Under the pieces are notes generated by a model. It searched no databases and had not been told where the DNA came from. It was given only the letters and a program-made list of their open reading frames with translations. Made by a program: the position numbers and the translations under genes. A stretch of 64,000 bases of DNA, taken from assembly GCF_021462225.1 (NCBI RefSeq), contig NC_061797.1, positions 3,837,001 to 3,901,000 of the forward strand, written 5' to 3'. The stretch comes from Girardinichthys multiradiatus. Lineage: Eukaryota > Chordata > Actinopteri > Cyprinodontiformes > Goodeidae. Below, in pieces: positions 1 to 13,000 of this stretch. Position 1 is the stretch's first letter; each line of letters starts with the position of its first letter.

Positions 1-1574
1 AGGTCTTGGCTAGAGGGGGCCAGCAGGACCATGTCATCTGCAAATGAAGAGACAAAATCCACTGGTCTCCAAACCAGACCCCCTCCGGCCCTTAGCTGTG
101 CCTAGAAACCCTGTCCATAAAAATTAGGAACAGGATCGGTGACAAAGAGCAGCCCTGCCAGAGACCAACATGCACCAGGAACAGGTCTGACTTAATGCCG
201 GCAATGTAGACCAAACTCCTGCTCCGCTTGTACAGAGACCAGATGGTTCCTAATAAAGGGCCCCCGATTCCATGTTGCTGGAGCACCCCCCACAGGGAAC
301 CACGAGAGACACAGTCAAATGCCTTCTCCAGGGTCACAAAACACATGTGGACCGGTTGGGCAAACTCCCATGAACCCTCGAGAACCCTGCAGAGGGTATA
401 GAGCTGGTCCAGTGTTTCACGGCCAGGACGAAAACCATACAGCTGAGGACTCTCCTCTCCAATACCCTGGCGTAGGCCTTACCGAGGAAGCTGAGGAATG
501 TGATCCCCCTATAGTTGGAACACACCCTCCGGTCACCCTTCTTCTGAAGAGGGACCACCACCCCAGTCTGCCAGTCCAGAGGCACTGTCCCCAACTGCAG
601 CACGCTTGCCCTCACGGTACCCGTCAGCCGCCTCAGGAGTCCCACAAGCCAACCACAGCCGACAGGACTCCTTCTTCATCTTGACAGTGTCTCTTACTGC
701 CGGTGTCCACGACCGGGTTTGGGAATTGCCGCTGCGACAGGCACCGCAGACCTTACGGCCGCAGCTACGTACAGCAGAATCGACAATAGATGCGTAGAAC
801 ATGGTCCACTCGGACTCTATGTCTCCAACATCCCCTGGAATCTGGTCAGAGCTCTCCTGGAGGTGAGAGTTGAAGGCCAAAACAACAGTCAGAGACCTGT
901 CCCCAACCCGAAGGCACAGGGATGCAACCCTCTCATCCACTGGGGTAAACCCCAACACGAGACAGCTGAGCTGGGGGGCAACAAGCAAACCCATCACAGC
1001 CCGCCGCCTCTCCCCGTGGAGATGGGTTCCAGAGCCCATGCTGTGCGTGGAGGTGAGCCCGACTATTTCTAGTCGATATCTCTCAACCTCCCGTACCAGC
1101 TCAGGCTCCTTCCCCTCCAGCAAGGTGACATTCCACGTCCCTAGAGCCAGCCTAAGCATCCGGAGATCGGGCCGCCAAGGTCTCCACCTTCGTCTGCCGC
1201 CTGGTCCTCTTTGCACCGGTCCCTCGTGATTCCCCCTGCAGGTGGTGGGCTCACTGGGGAATGACCTCGTGTCTCTCGTTCGGGCTTGGCCTAACCGGGT
1301 CCCATGAGGAGCAACCCAGCCACCAGGCACTCTCCGACGAGTCCCGACCCCAGGTCTGGCTCCAAGGTGGGACCCCGGCTCCGCCATATCGGGCAACGTC
1401 ACGTGCCTCGACTTTATGGTCCTCATGAAGGTGTCTTGAGCCGCTCCCATCACCTAGAACCTGTTTGCCATGGGAGACCCTACCAGGTGCATTTAAGCCC
1501 CAAACAACATAGCCCCAAGGTTCATTCGAGCACTCAAACCCCTCCACCATGTTAAGGTGGCGGTTCAAGGAGGG
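1..1574 (-). mobile_element. Non-LTR retrotransposon (LINE) fragment with endonuclease and reverse transcriptase remains
   Basis: Read on the minus strand, about 1240-860 gives an APE-type endonuclease beginning (GTWNV near the N-terminus, then EPELVREVERYRLEIVGL and SLTVVLAFNSH). About 645-92 gives reverse transcriptase pieces, including LEKAFDCVSRGSLW and GLWQGCSLSPILF, which resemble the RT finger/palm region. The frame is interrupted several times, so this is a dead copy. It runs past the left window edge, so its 3' end is not seen. About 1250-1570 looks like the element's 5' leader, and it ends where similarity to the ERV interior begins, so it probably inserted into ERV copy A. Small pieces of the same family recur at 43600-44280 and about 48745-48790. 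The exact LINE clade is not certain. Confidence 0.75.
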
Positions 1575-1878
1575 GCATTTCATACTTACCAGTTAATTCT
1601 TTTAGAGAAGCAAGTTCTCTCTCTCGTCGTGGAATATTCAGGGCTAAGTTACAAACTTAGCAGTAACCATGTGTTTCTATGTCAGCCTCAGGACAGATCT
1701 CATGGAGCATTTTCAACCGATCGCATGCGTAACACCTGATGAGCTCTCCTTCAGGTATTGTTTTCTGTTGTCAGAATTTGTATCCTGTAAATCTAACGGG
1801 TAGAGACCTCATGAAAACAGCGCTAAGTCACGCTTATGGAAGGTGCAAATTCATTGTTTTCACAACAGCTGCTGGGAA

Positions 1879-2564
1879 GTGTTGGATGGGTGCGAGGACT
1901 TGTTATCACTCATGTAAAAACTTTGTGCTGCAAGGCACCTGCACTCCGCTTTGTATCATGCTCTGGTATGCAGCCCTCCTGTGTGTGGGATCACCGTTAT
2001 CTATTTCACACACTAGGCTGAATCGCATCCCGTGAGAACCAGCCTCCTTTCAGCCTCACACACACACACATACACCCTGTCTGAACTGTCTGTTGAACTG
2101 TGCATATAAATAAAGAGATAGGGTGTCAAAACTTTGTAGTTTGCACTGCAAAGTGGGCTACCCTTGCTGCAAGTAAAACTGACTGTATCGTTCTTGCTTC
2201 TGAGTTGACTAATTAATACCTAACAGGAAGAGCTTATATTAGCTGTTTTTTCCCCCCTCTCCATATTCTTTTTTTTTCATCTGAGGAAGGAAAGGATACC
2301 TAGTGTTAGGTATTGTTTAGTCAACTCAGAGGCAAGAACGATACAGTCACAGTTACTTGCAGCAAGGGTAGCCCACTTTGCAGTGCAACTACAATGTTTT
2401 GACACCCTATCTCTTTATTTATATACACAATTCAACAGACAGAAAGGAGGCTGGTTCTCACGGAGATAACTATAATTCACACACACAGGGAGGAAGGCAT
2501 AGTGCAGGTGCCTTGCAACACAAAGCTTTTACATGAGTGATAAGTTTTCGCACCCATCCAACAC
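1879..2564. repeat. Foldback (MITE-like) element with long inverted arms
   Basis: The outer ends are complementary: GTGTTGGATGGGTGCGA at the left and its complement at 2548-2564. The arms continue inward, with interruptions, to about 2225 and 2305 around a T-rich centre. Both arms carry the same blocks, including the stretch with AATAAAGAGATAGGGTGTC and the block around CAGCAAGGGTAGCCC. ERV copy B lacks the element at the matching point near 30945, so it inserted after the two copies separated. No coding capacity is seen. A clear target duplication could not be settled. Confidence 0.7.
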
Positions 2565-5500
2565 CTAGTCACTACTGTGTTGCACTGCAATGTAAAAACA
2601 CTTGTTGTTTCCCCTAAGACATCCCCGACTAAAACTTTTAAAATTTTTGAGAGTAATTGCTTCTATTAAGCACATTTTCCAAGAAAAAAACTTTAAATGT
2701 GAATGGAAAGATATTGGGTTATTTTTGTTTCTGAAGTTAAGAAAGAATCTGATTGGACAGTGGTACCACAAAATTGTGCTAATCTCATGTTCTCTAAAAG
2801 ACTTGTAGAAGATGCGTAGAATAGTCCTTTGTCCAGAACTGTGGAATTATTTCCCACTACAATACCAATTTCCTTTTTTTTAAATACTTTTCCTTTATTT
2901 TAAAACAGATCTGTGTTTTTGTTTTGTTTTTGTTGTTTTTAGCATAATGTTTGTCTGAAGCTTCTTATGAACTGGGTTAGGAGCAAAGACGACGTGGGGC
3001 AAATTAGTAGCTGTGAACTAGTGATTTCAATCCCTAAATCTGATTATTGTCCAAGCCAGAAAATAATACATTCTTAGGTCTGGAGATATTTAGCTGTTCA
3101 AAGTAGCGGCCCTCAACATGTGGTTCCTGAAGTCCTGAAGCCCGTGAGCCATAGATTTTGGGTCCATAAACTTATAATACTTAATTAAAGGTAGACCTAT
3201 TACCCATTAAAAAACTGATCTAAGCCAATGATGAGTTCTTGTTATTCTGATGTCTTTGAAATGCATTAATACTCAAAATTTCTACTCTGGGGAACACAGA
3301 TTTGGGCTGAAGAGTTTTGTTTTGGAGCCAAGGCTGAGATTCTTATAATGGAATAAAGACAAGTAAAGTCCTTTATTTTAGAAAAAAAAGAAAGAAAAAA
3401 AGAAATGAAGGGCCTCTTAACACTAAGAGGACAGGCGGCTCAAACTCCTGTTTCCTCCCCAGGGGGAAATGTTTGATTTCTTAGGGTTTCAATATTAAAA
3501 GAATACCCAGGAGTACAAAGGTACACAAGGTAATTTCAGATTACTAAGAAATAAAATACTGAAACATTTATCAGCATTTAGATTGTGAAAGAGGGGTTCT
3601 AGTAATAATTTTCTCCCCAACTCTCAAAATTTAAATAGCCCAAATTAAAGAAAATTATGTCTGTTCTCCTTTTGAAAAGTCTAGCAGTTTTGTTTTGTTT
3701 GGGTAAACCACAAAATGTCAAGGGCTTAAAATACTTCTCTGTATTTAACCTGAGCAGAGAAATTCTGGAATACAGCTGCAATCAAATTGAGTCAAACAAA
3801 AAGAGAATCAGGATTGTAAATGCTGTTATACAGAGTTACAGTAAAAAGAATTGGCAAAGGGTTTCAGCATCAGTAAATTTGGATTTATGTAAGAGAAAAC
3901 TGTTGCTGTGAATCAAAATATTAGATATGGCTGAGAAAACATATTTTGAAAAGAGATTGTTAAAAATTTCTTTAAATTCTTGAAGCTTCAAATTTGGCCA
4001 TTTGTCTGTCTTTGATGTTTTGTCTTTGTTTGTTGGAATGAATGTTTGTTTATATGTTGCATGAAACAATAATCCATGTTTAAAATAATGTTTCTAAATC
4101 CCAGATTGATTAAAACTTTGAGTTTTCAGGAGAGTTAAGAAGCAGCTTGTTTCTGTTAACAGTTTTGCAGTTCAAGGTACACTAAGATGGGTTGGAATGA
4201 AGAAACTGCGGGGCCCGCCCATAGGCTGCTCCTCAGAGGTTAGTTCTGCCTCTGCCTACCTACCAGGTTTGTACACGCCTGGTACAACCTGGTAAAACTT
4301 ATTTAAATAATTAGTTTTGCATGCAGTATCATTGGTGATTTATTAGATTGAAAGCTTTCCCTGGTGCCATTAAGCTAGATGACAGTTCAAGATATGCCAA
4401 AAGTAAGAAGTATATTTTTGATAAAGAATCTGAGTGATGACTTTTTACTTGGTGGGAATTAATGATTAGATTAACTTTGTATGGTTTATGCATCAATATT
4501 ACATTAGATTTCCATTAATCTAATACTCATCTTAATTCAGGACGATATGTGACTGAATTCTAAATGAGACATTGATGAATTGCACAACAACTGAAGTTTG
4601 TTTTAATGGAACTGAATTGCAGTTAAAAGCAACTGGATTCTCTTTATGTTGCTTTCGGTAAATTCATAATGGGACATAGTTATGTCAGAATTGATTTCAT
4701 TGGTTCTATATAACCAGTGCTCCGGCTGACAAATCTGACAATGAGTTAAAAGGAGAAGACAAAAATTAGCTATTTGCGCACTCCCAGCACCACGAATGCG
4801 CAACTACGCGCACAGGCAGAGAGAGACTCCATTCTGGAGAAGTCCAGAACAACAGTTCACTCCAGGTCGACCTGCCTCCTTCATTACCTGAAAAGTTACA
4901 CTGAGCGCCTCGAACAGGGATCATTTCAGAGCAGCTGCGGAGCCAACTGGAGAGTGGTAGCCTGGTGTGTGTGTTCAGGAACAGGTGAAAGCAGAGCGGT
5001 ATAACCCAGGTGACGATAGCGGTTCAACCTGAATGCTGACTCAGAATGGACTAATTGTAAGTTACAGCTAATCACTGATTCACCCAGCAAGACATGAGGT
5101 GCAGGTTCACTCTAATGAGCATCAATCAGGGTCATGATGAGGAATAGAGAGCAGAGGTACTTTCACCTGAGCTACAGGTGAAGTTAAATGATCTGGCCGT
5201 GATAGAAAACAGTAGCAACCGTCTCTGTGAACTTCTAGCTGAATTTTCATCATAATGTGAAAATATCTGGTCCTTTACTTCAGTCAAAATAAAAGCATTT
5301 AATCCTAATGTAGCTGATCACATTAAAAGGTCCTTCAGATCAACACATTGATCTCATTGCTGCAGCCAGTCTTATAGTCTAGTTCTACATGTAGACAGAA
5401 AAAAGGGTTGCTCAATAAACCAGGAAAATATCTCCTGGTTCCAGTAAGACGTAGTAGAAAGAGCATAGCCTCCCTCTTCTCTTTCATATCTTCTGTGCTG

Positions 5501-7026
5501 ATTCTAAACATACAGCTCTGGCTTTAAAGAAGCAGTATAATTAAGAAATAAATCATAGAAATTTACCATAGATGGACCATTAATTAGTTAACTATTACAC
5601 ATGTACTATTATATAAACTAAACTAATTAAACAAGGATACAGTTTTACTGAAGGTGAGACATACATACCATATGCATACAGTTATTAATAACTGTAATAT
5701 TAGTACTGATAAGGTCCAGGATGAGACTCTATGCTCTATTTTAAACACCACAACTTAACACCCTTTCCTCTCAGTGTTTAATAGTAAGAACTGTACTAAT
5801 GTCTCACATGTTCAGTGCAGAACAAAAGACTGGGTTGTAAAATGTTTCTTATTTGTTATTATTTTTGGCAGACCAAATTTCTTCAGAAGTGGAATGAAGG
5901 GCTGAAAAGATGGCGATAAAGGACAACAGGTTCATAACAGAACTATTTTAATAAAATTTTTCGAAAGCTCTCGGCATCATAAAATGTGTTTTAGGATTTT
6001 ACCATTTGACTAAGATTTAGGAAAATCAACTTTATTCCACTTTCCTTTTTTGAATTGTAAGAATAAAGACAATGGAGCCTCAGGAGTGGAACACTTTGAT
6101 GAGAATGTAATGTTTATAAAAGGTAATTTATGTAGATGACAAAAGAAGCACATTTATCTGGCCCATAGTAAACATCTCTGACTTTAAGAAAACATTTTGT
6201 CAGCAAAAATTCAGATTAAGTTCTTTTCTAAATACCTCAAAATGTGTCCTTATTTGCTTCAGCAAAATGGTTTTTCATCAGGCCTAAACTCTGTTTCTCC
6301 TTGTCCTTCATTCACCTTCTAACAAAAATATAAAGTAAAATTATTGTAAATCTTTTTTGTTTGATTCACAATCATTTACATTCAGTCTAAAACCAGCCAA
6401 GACAGAGAACTGGTACAATATGTCCTATATTCTTTTAACTTTAAATTACCTATAAATTGTCTTATTGAAATCTAAGTATTTTGGATTTGGGCTAAAGCCC
6501 CCAATGTTTTGAGACCTTCAAATTGCCCCTGTCTGAAACTATGGAAATAATGATCTGTAAATCAGGCCTTCCACAAACATCATATGTCACGTTTATAATA
6601 TTCAGTATATTTAGCTGTCACTGCTTGTATAACAGGTGAGTCAGAAGATTACTTCTTTTTTGCTTTCCCGGGACTTTCTGATGAAATTCCATGTAATTAA
6701 GCACCTAGGGTAATAATGAACCACTGCATTTACATTGCAAAATCTAGAAAGATAGACATAGGCTTCATTTTGTTGGTGTAGTGAAGGCACATAGTGATTG
6801 TTGTCTTGTTTTCTTGTGCTGTTGAAGGTCACAGAATGGTCATGGTTTCTTTGTAGGTGCAGCGATGGGAGAGATGTGGTTGTTTTCTGGGGTTTGACCC
6901 AGAAACTCACCCTGCATATCACCCACCGAGTGGGTGTGAAAATGGGGTCAGTTGCCTCACACACCAGGGTGAGAGACACATAGGAACATACAAGGAAGAC
7001 ACATTTGCACATAACCTTTCTCCGGC

Positions 7027-7620
7027 ATGATGGACTGGCGACGTCTGCAGCAGAGAGACTGTCAAGCATGCGCCACCATGATTCTCCTCCTTAATTTCTT
7101 TTTTTTCATTTGGTGGCTACTAGGCGGTCCTTTGCCTGGACAGCAAGATCTGCGAGAACCCATGGAGTGTTTACCCCAGCAATGACAATTATAGTTTAGG
7201 AAAATACAACTGTTCAGCAATCTGCTAGACTTGATCTATGTGATATTGTGAAGTGTGGTAGTTCATCAAGAGGATTGTCCTCATATGTTATATTATATCT
7301 GTATTTTTCCTCAGGGTCAGCCTACTTCTTTTTCTAATTAGTGCCCTTCCTGGTCAATGGTATATTGGAATCCTAATCCTAGGGAGTATACTTATCAGCC
7401 TGGTTTAACTAAATGGCAACAGTTGAAGCAACAGGTAGCACAGCAATTTAACCTGTTGTGGCTACTGTCTCATTCCCTGCTTGAGAACCTTGATTAATAG
7501 ACTTATTATGACTGCTCTATCAAAAGAAAACAATCCTCTACCTTATCAGATGCCATTGCTTATGAGCTCCCATGCTGACAGCGAAACTGACTCTCATAAT
7601 GATGGTTATTCTGATGATTT
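7027..7620 (+). pseudogene. ERV copy A env-leader remnant
   Basis: An ATG at about 7027 starts the same basic leader (MDWRRLQQRD) that copy B carries near 34830. It is followed by a hydrophobic stretch typical of a signal peptide, then by stops. Weak similarity to copy B reappears near 7570-7620 around GACAGCGA. Compared with copy B there is extra DNA between about 7150 and 7310. The env assignment rests on position after the integrase and before the 3' LTR in copy B, and no envelope domain is intact here. Confidence 0.35.
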
Positions 7621-7839
7621 TACCACTGTTTAATTTTTGTTTATTCAAATGTTTGTTAACCTTGGTTGTTACTATTCACGGCAGCAAGTCTGTCATCTCA
7701 GCCAGCGCCCAGACGAGTTTCTCCTTTCCATTAAACAGATGCTTTATGTTTGTATTCCGGATGGACCCAGTGAGGCGAAGACTACATCCTGCTTCACCTT
7801 TATCGTAGGCGTGAAAAAGTTTTTTCAGCGCTGCGCATG

Positions 7840-9350
7840 AGAGATAATAAGTTAAATACTTAAATACAGACTGAAAAGGGCACCTTTTAAAGAGGGAACA
7901 GGAGGAAGCAGGGTTCTGGACTTAGGTCCCCAATGTATCAAGACCATAAAAACGCCCCTTAAGTACACAGCAACATTACCGTGTTACAAAACTGATTATG
8001 TGCAACACCACACCCCAACGGCCCCCAAACTTCTAAAATGAATCAGGTTTTATGCCTAAAAGTGCACCCTTGCCGAAATTTGCATCCTCTATCTCGGGAA
8101 CGCGCATCGCTCTAAACACCTGCATATCGTTGAGAAAGATGAAAAAGATGATTTCCTTACTTGTTTACGAATATTATATTCATGAGATATTCATTTTAAT
8201 GTTTCTTGACTCTTGATGCTTCTGTAGATGAATAATGAACACACACATCGTTGACGATTTAGGAATCATCTTCCCTTGTTTAATTCCTTATTCCATTTTT
8301 GTTTTTTTTATTATCTTTCTTTTATTCCCGGTAATTCCTTTACCATGTAGGTGACTGCCTTGGCAGAGGGGTCGTGTGAGTATTTTCCTGCCTGATTGTT
8401 TGTTAATACTCAAATGGGTTTTAATTTGACAGGTTTTTTGCTCACACACGAGGATGACTGTATGTATTTTTTTTTGTTATGCTTCCTTTAATCGGTGTCA
8501 ATCACACATGAAACACGTTTCATTCATGATTGAAAGGTTGGAATGTGATAGCAAACTTTAAAATGCTTTTGCCCATCTGAGGTGACGATCTGTCTGACCT
8601 GACAATGGCTTCCACCTTCCTTCCTGCTCCATCCTGCTGGTCATCCCCAATGCATTTACAAGCTAAAAGGGGAATGTTTATCACAGAGGAGCCAAGATTT
8701 CTAGGAGAGAATTAATTCAATTTCTCACCTCTGCTCTTCCTAGAGGGGGGCTGCATTGGGATTTTACAATGCTAATATAAGGAGGTGTTTCCCCTTTATC
8801 TGGTCAGACCACATTCGGCTCAGCTCAGTAGCACGCCTGATGCTGGAAATCTGTCTCCCTAATAAGGCAAAATTAATAAAGCTGATTGAGTGACTATCAT
8901 CGATATCCTTCTTTGGTAAATATGATTTTTTCCACTACACAGCAGTCACAAGCAATCTGAAAATGATCAAATTCAAACGGTGAAAGTAAAACAATTGGAA
9001 AAATCTTGTTTTTTATTAGTTTTTTCTGCTGTTTACTGTGTTTTTATTTGACATAAGGCATCTTCTAAACTAGCTGTAGATGTTGCTAGGTCCATGTATG
9101 AGGATAGTTCAGTATGACAACATCTTTGTGAAATGCAATAGATGGAACATATTTCTAGGACCATATGAAACTACATTGTATCATGACTTTATGACTGTAT
9201 TGTATAAACACAATGAAATGACTAAAATGGATTGGATGTTCATTTATTTTTGTAAGATTTGTTTTTGTCCTCTAAAAGTGCTTTCAGACCCTTTTTCTGT
9301 GATGACATAGGAATTGCTTGAATTTAGTTTTGACTGCATTCAATTTTTTT
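7840..9350. other. Non-coding stretch, possible diverged LTR at about 8740-8937
   Basis: No gene is recognised. About 8047-8150 is similar, in inverted orientation, to 28570-28685. At 8740-8937 there is an LTR-like order of signals: a TATA-like box (ATATAAGG near 8775), AATAAA near 8873, and an end reading TTCCACTACA that resembles the end of the copy B LTR (TTCCACAACA). That position would suit a 3' LTR for copy A, but a matching LTR start was not found, so this is tentative. Confidence 0.25.
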
Positions 9351-9361
9351 CTTACCCACAG

Positions 9362-9558
9362 AAGATCTTCAGTGTCCTTACTCCTACAAAGGCTACAGAG
9401 GTTGTCCAATGACTCTACCACAAAACATAACACAACCTTTAAATGCATGTGCTCTATTCTATTTTCAGATTGCCTGTGACAGCTGCAACAGGTGCGACCA
9501 AGGCTGTGTCATGACCCCGCCAACGCACAAAGAATATTGTTGTGCATTGTGCCAATAG
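9362..9558 (+). other. Possible terminal exon of a small cysteine-rich protein
   Basis: A pyrimidine-rich tract ending CCCACAG at 9361 is followed by a frame open for 64 codons from 9364 to a TAG at 9556-9558. It contains ten cysteines, most of them in the last 30 residues (ACDSCNRCDQGC, then EYCCALC). A second acceptor-like ATTTTCAG ends at 9468 and would give a shorter exon. There is no start codon or upstream exon that I can support, and I do not recognise the family. It could be the end of a secreted disulfide-rich protein gene interrupted by the nearby elements, or a chance frame. Confidence 0.25.
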
Positions 9559-9994
9559 TTTTTGTATTTGTAAAGTTCTGATGTTTTATGTATAAAGTGC
9601 AGTTTTTTTGTCTGTTTTTAGATTTTACGTACATAATTTTTGTTTAAAGTATTTTTGTTTTCTTACCATACCTTGTTACGTATATAGTTTAAATTGAAAA
9701 ATGTTGTAGTTATTTCCTTTTTTTATTAATAACATATAAAAAGTGTTCATACATTTTTTACTTTTATGAACATTGCAGTGTAAGGTTTTTTTTCTTTTAG
9801 TATCCTTTAAGTTGTGATAACTGACAAATTTTACTAAAAACGAACATTAAGCTGGTAAAATTCTTGAAATACAAAATAGAAAGATTTGTTTATAATATTA
9901 AATAATTAACTTACACAGGTTGGTAATGGTAAATTTCAGCAAGCTGAGAATCTCTCTTGCCGAAAAATACACCCCCTGCTTTTTTAAATGGCTA

Positions 9995-10000
9995 CACAGG
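9995..10000. repeat. Polinton target-site duplication, left copy (CACAGG)
   Basis: The six bases CACAGG lie directly before the element's first base and are repeated exactly after its last base at 27906-27911. Six-base target duplications are the known hallmark of Polinton/Maverick integration. Confidence 0.92.
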
Positions 10001-13000
10001 AGAGACATTAAGGACATCCTTCAATCAAACGAGGTGTGAAAATTTTGACAGGTGGGCGGGACTTCCGGTGGCTGGGACATCCTAGGGCGGGACTTCCGGT
10101 GGCTGGGCCTTCCTGTGACGTAACCGGATATCATCATTAATCGGATGTTGTCATTAGCCGGAAGTTGTCATTACAAGGAAGCGACTCTTTCTAATTGTAT
10201 GTTTTTAGATGTTTTTTACATCTAAAAACAAAACATGTAGTTTCTCCACTTTAAAAGGTCACTCAATTTAATGCAGGCACATCACACAAAATTCTGATAA
10301 GAAGAGAGAACCTGACAGATTGTAAATTCATTTTGTTTTAACACAGGGGTTATTTAGATGCTATTTAGAAAATAAGGATGAATTGGCTTCTGTTGTAGAG
10401 ATGATCTAAAACAGAGAAACCAATGAACTGAAAAAAATTGTTATGAGTGCTCAGCATCCTGTTTCCAAATTAGAAATGGATTCTACAGCTAAAAGACTTT
10501 GTTTGGAATCATGAGAGACTCCATTTGGTAAAATGGATGATAATTTTACTTACCTTAAGCTTTTCTTTTTTTTTCATCTTAGAGCAATAGTTATTGATGA
10601 TTTAGATAAAACAGTTTTCTCCTCATTCCACGTGGGAGCCAGAGGTTGTAATCAGTATGTTTATGTAAAACGTAACAAGAAACTGAAAAACTAAAAAAAA
10701 AAGGTTATAAAATCCTCAGACATGTCACTGTTTATTGAATTAAAGCAGACAATTTGTATATTGTCTCAGACAGTCTTCACACCAACTGTAGTAAAAAGTA
10801 ATCAAGAGGAAAATAGCAATTCCTGGCTATAAGTCTGGAGCATTGTCTGACAATACACATCCACTGTTTAATGAATAGATGGGCAGACCTCTAAACATCC
10901 ACAGGTGTGTATTGTCTCAGACAGTCTTCACACCAACTGTAGTCACAAAGTAATTAAGAGGAAAATGGCACTTTCCTGGCTATAAGTCTGGAGCATTGTC
11001 TGACAATACACATCCACTGTTTAATGAATAGATGGGCAGACCTCTAAACATCCACAGGTGTGCATTGTCTCAGACAGTCTTCACACCAACTGTAGTCACA
11101 AAGTAATTAAGAGGAAAATAGCACTTTCCTGGCTATAAGTCTGGAGCATTGTCTGACAATACACATCCACTGTTTAATGAATAGATGGGCAGACCTCTAA
11201 ACATCCACAGGTGTGCATTGTCTCAGACAGTCTTCACACCAACTGTAGTCACAAAGTAATCAAGAGGAAAATAGCACTTTCCTGGCTATAAGTCTGGAGC
11301 ATTGTCTGACAATACACATCCACTGTTTAATGAATAGATGGACAGACCTCTAAACATCCACAGGTGTGCATTGTCTCAGACAGTCTTCACACCAACTGTA
11401 GTCACAAAGTAATTAAGAGGAAAATAGCAATTCCTGGCTATAAGTCTGGAGCATTGTCTGACAATACACATCCACTGTTTAATGAATAGATGGACAGACC
11501 TCTAAACATCCACAGGTGTGCATTGTCTCAGACAGTCTTCACACCAACTGTAGTCACAAAGTAATCAAGAGGAAAATAGCACTTTCCTGGCTATAAGTCT
11601 GGAGCATTGTCTGACAATACACATCCACTGTTTAATGAATAGATGGGCAGACCTCTAAACATCCACAGGTGTGTATTGTCTCAGACAGTCTTCACACCAA
11701 CTGTAGTCACAAAGTAATTAAGAGGAAAATAGCAATTCCTGGCTATAAGTAAGGAGCATTGTCTGACAATACACATCCACTGTTTAATGAAAAGATGGGC
11801 AGACCTCTAAACATCCACAGGTGTGCATTGTCTCAGACAGTCTTCACACCAACTGTAGTCACAAAGTAATTAAGAGGAAAATAGCACTTTCCTGGCTATA
11901 AGTCTGGAGCATTGTCTGACAATATACATCCACTGTTTAATGAATAGATGGGCAGACCTCTAAACATCCACAGGTGTGCATTGTCTCAGACAGTCTTCAC
12001 ACCAACTGTAGTCACAAAGTAATTAAGAGGAAAATAGCAATTCCTGGCTATAAGTCTGGAGCATTGTCTGACAATACACATCCACTGTTTAATGAATAGA
12101 TGGGCAGACCTCTAAACATCCACAGGTGTGTATTGTCTCAGACAGTCTTCACACCAACTGTAGTCACAAAGTAATTAAGAGGAAAATGGCACTTTCCTGG
12201 CTATAAGTCTGGAGCATTGTCTGACAATACACATCCACTGTTTAATGAATAGATGGGCAGACCTCTAAACATCCACAGGTGTGTATTGTCTCAGACAGTC
12301 TTCACACCAACTGTAGTCACAAAGTAATTAAGAGGAAAATAGCAATCCCTGGCTATAAATAAGGAGCATTGTCTGACAATACACATCCACTGTTTAATGA
12401 AAAGATGGGCAGACCTCTAAACATCCACAGGTGTGCATTGTCTCAGACAGTCTTCACACCAACTGTAGTCACAAAGTAATTAAGAGGAAAATGGCACTTT
12501 CCTGGCTAAGTCTGGAGCATTGTCTGACAATACACATCCACTGTTTAATGAATAGATGGACAGACCTCTAAACATCCACAGGTGTGCATTGTCTCAGACA
12601 GTCTTCACACCAACTGTAGTCACAAAGTAATTAAGAGGAAAATAGCACTTTCCTGGCTATAAGTCTGGAGCATTGTCTGACAATACACATCCACTGTTTA
12701 ATGAATAGATGGACAGACCTCTAAACATCCACAGGTGTGTATTGTCTCAGACAGTCTTCACACCAACTGTAGTCACAAAGTAATTAAGAGGAAAATAGCA
12801 CTTTCCTGGCTATAAGTCTGGAGCATTGTCTGACAATACACATCCACTGTTTAATGAATAGATGGGCAGACCTCTAAACATCCACAGGTGTGCATTGTCT
12901 CAGACAGTCTTCACACCAACTGTAGTCACAAAGTAATTAAGAGGAAAATAGCACTTTCCTGGCTATAAGTCTGGAGCATTGTCTGACAATACACATCCAC

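Larger units (their letters stand above)
1575..7830 (+). mobile_element. Relic endogenous retrovirus, copy A (no gag/pol left)
   Basis: From 1575 this segment matches 30515-33600 and 33890-35010 in the same orientation, with many substitutions and indels (for example 1588-1640 with 30527-30580, 4608-4710 with 33484-33590, and 6525-6650 with 33910-34040). The second copy sits between LTRs, so this is read as an older, partly deleted copy of the same ERV family. No long open frame remains. The stretch 2565-6500 holds no recognisable gene. The integrase end seen in copy B is absent here. An env-leader-like start is kept near 7027-7130. The left edge is cut by the LINE and a foldback element sits at 1879-2564. 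Confidence 0.55.

Noticed and set aside
533..1453. Intact 306-codon host gene on the minus strand
   Set aside because: The frame holds LINE endonuclease sequence joined out of order with unrelated frames, and matching RT sequence follows.
2921..2945. T/G-rich runs as regulatory elements
   Set aside because: Simple sequence in an ERV relic, with nothing to tie it to a gene.
6641..7069. 142-codon minus-strand gene
   Set aside because: It lies antisense to the ERV leader region, and the aligned region of copy B has no such frame.
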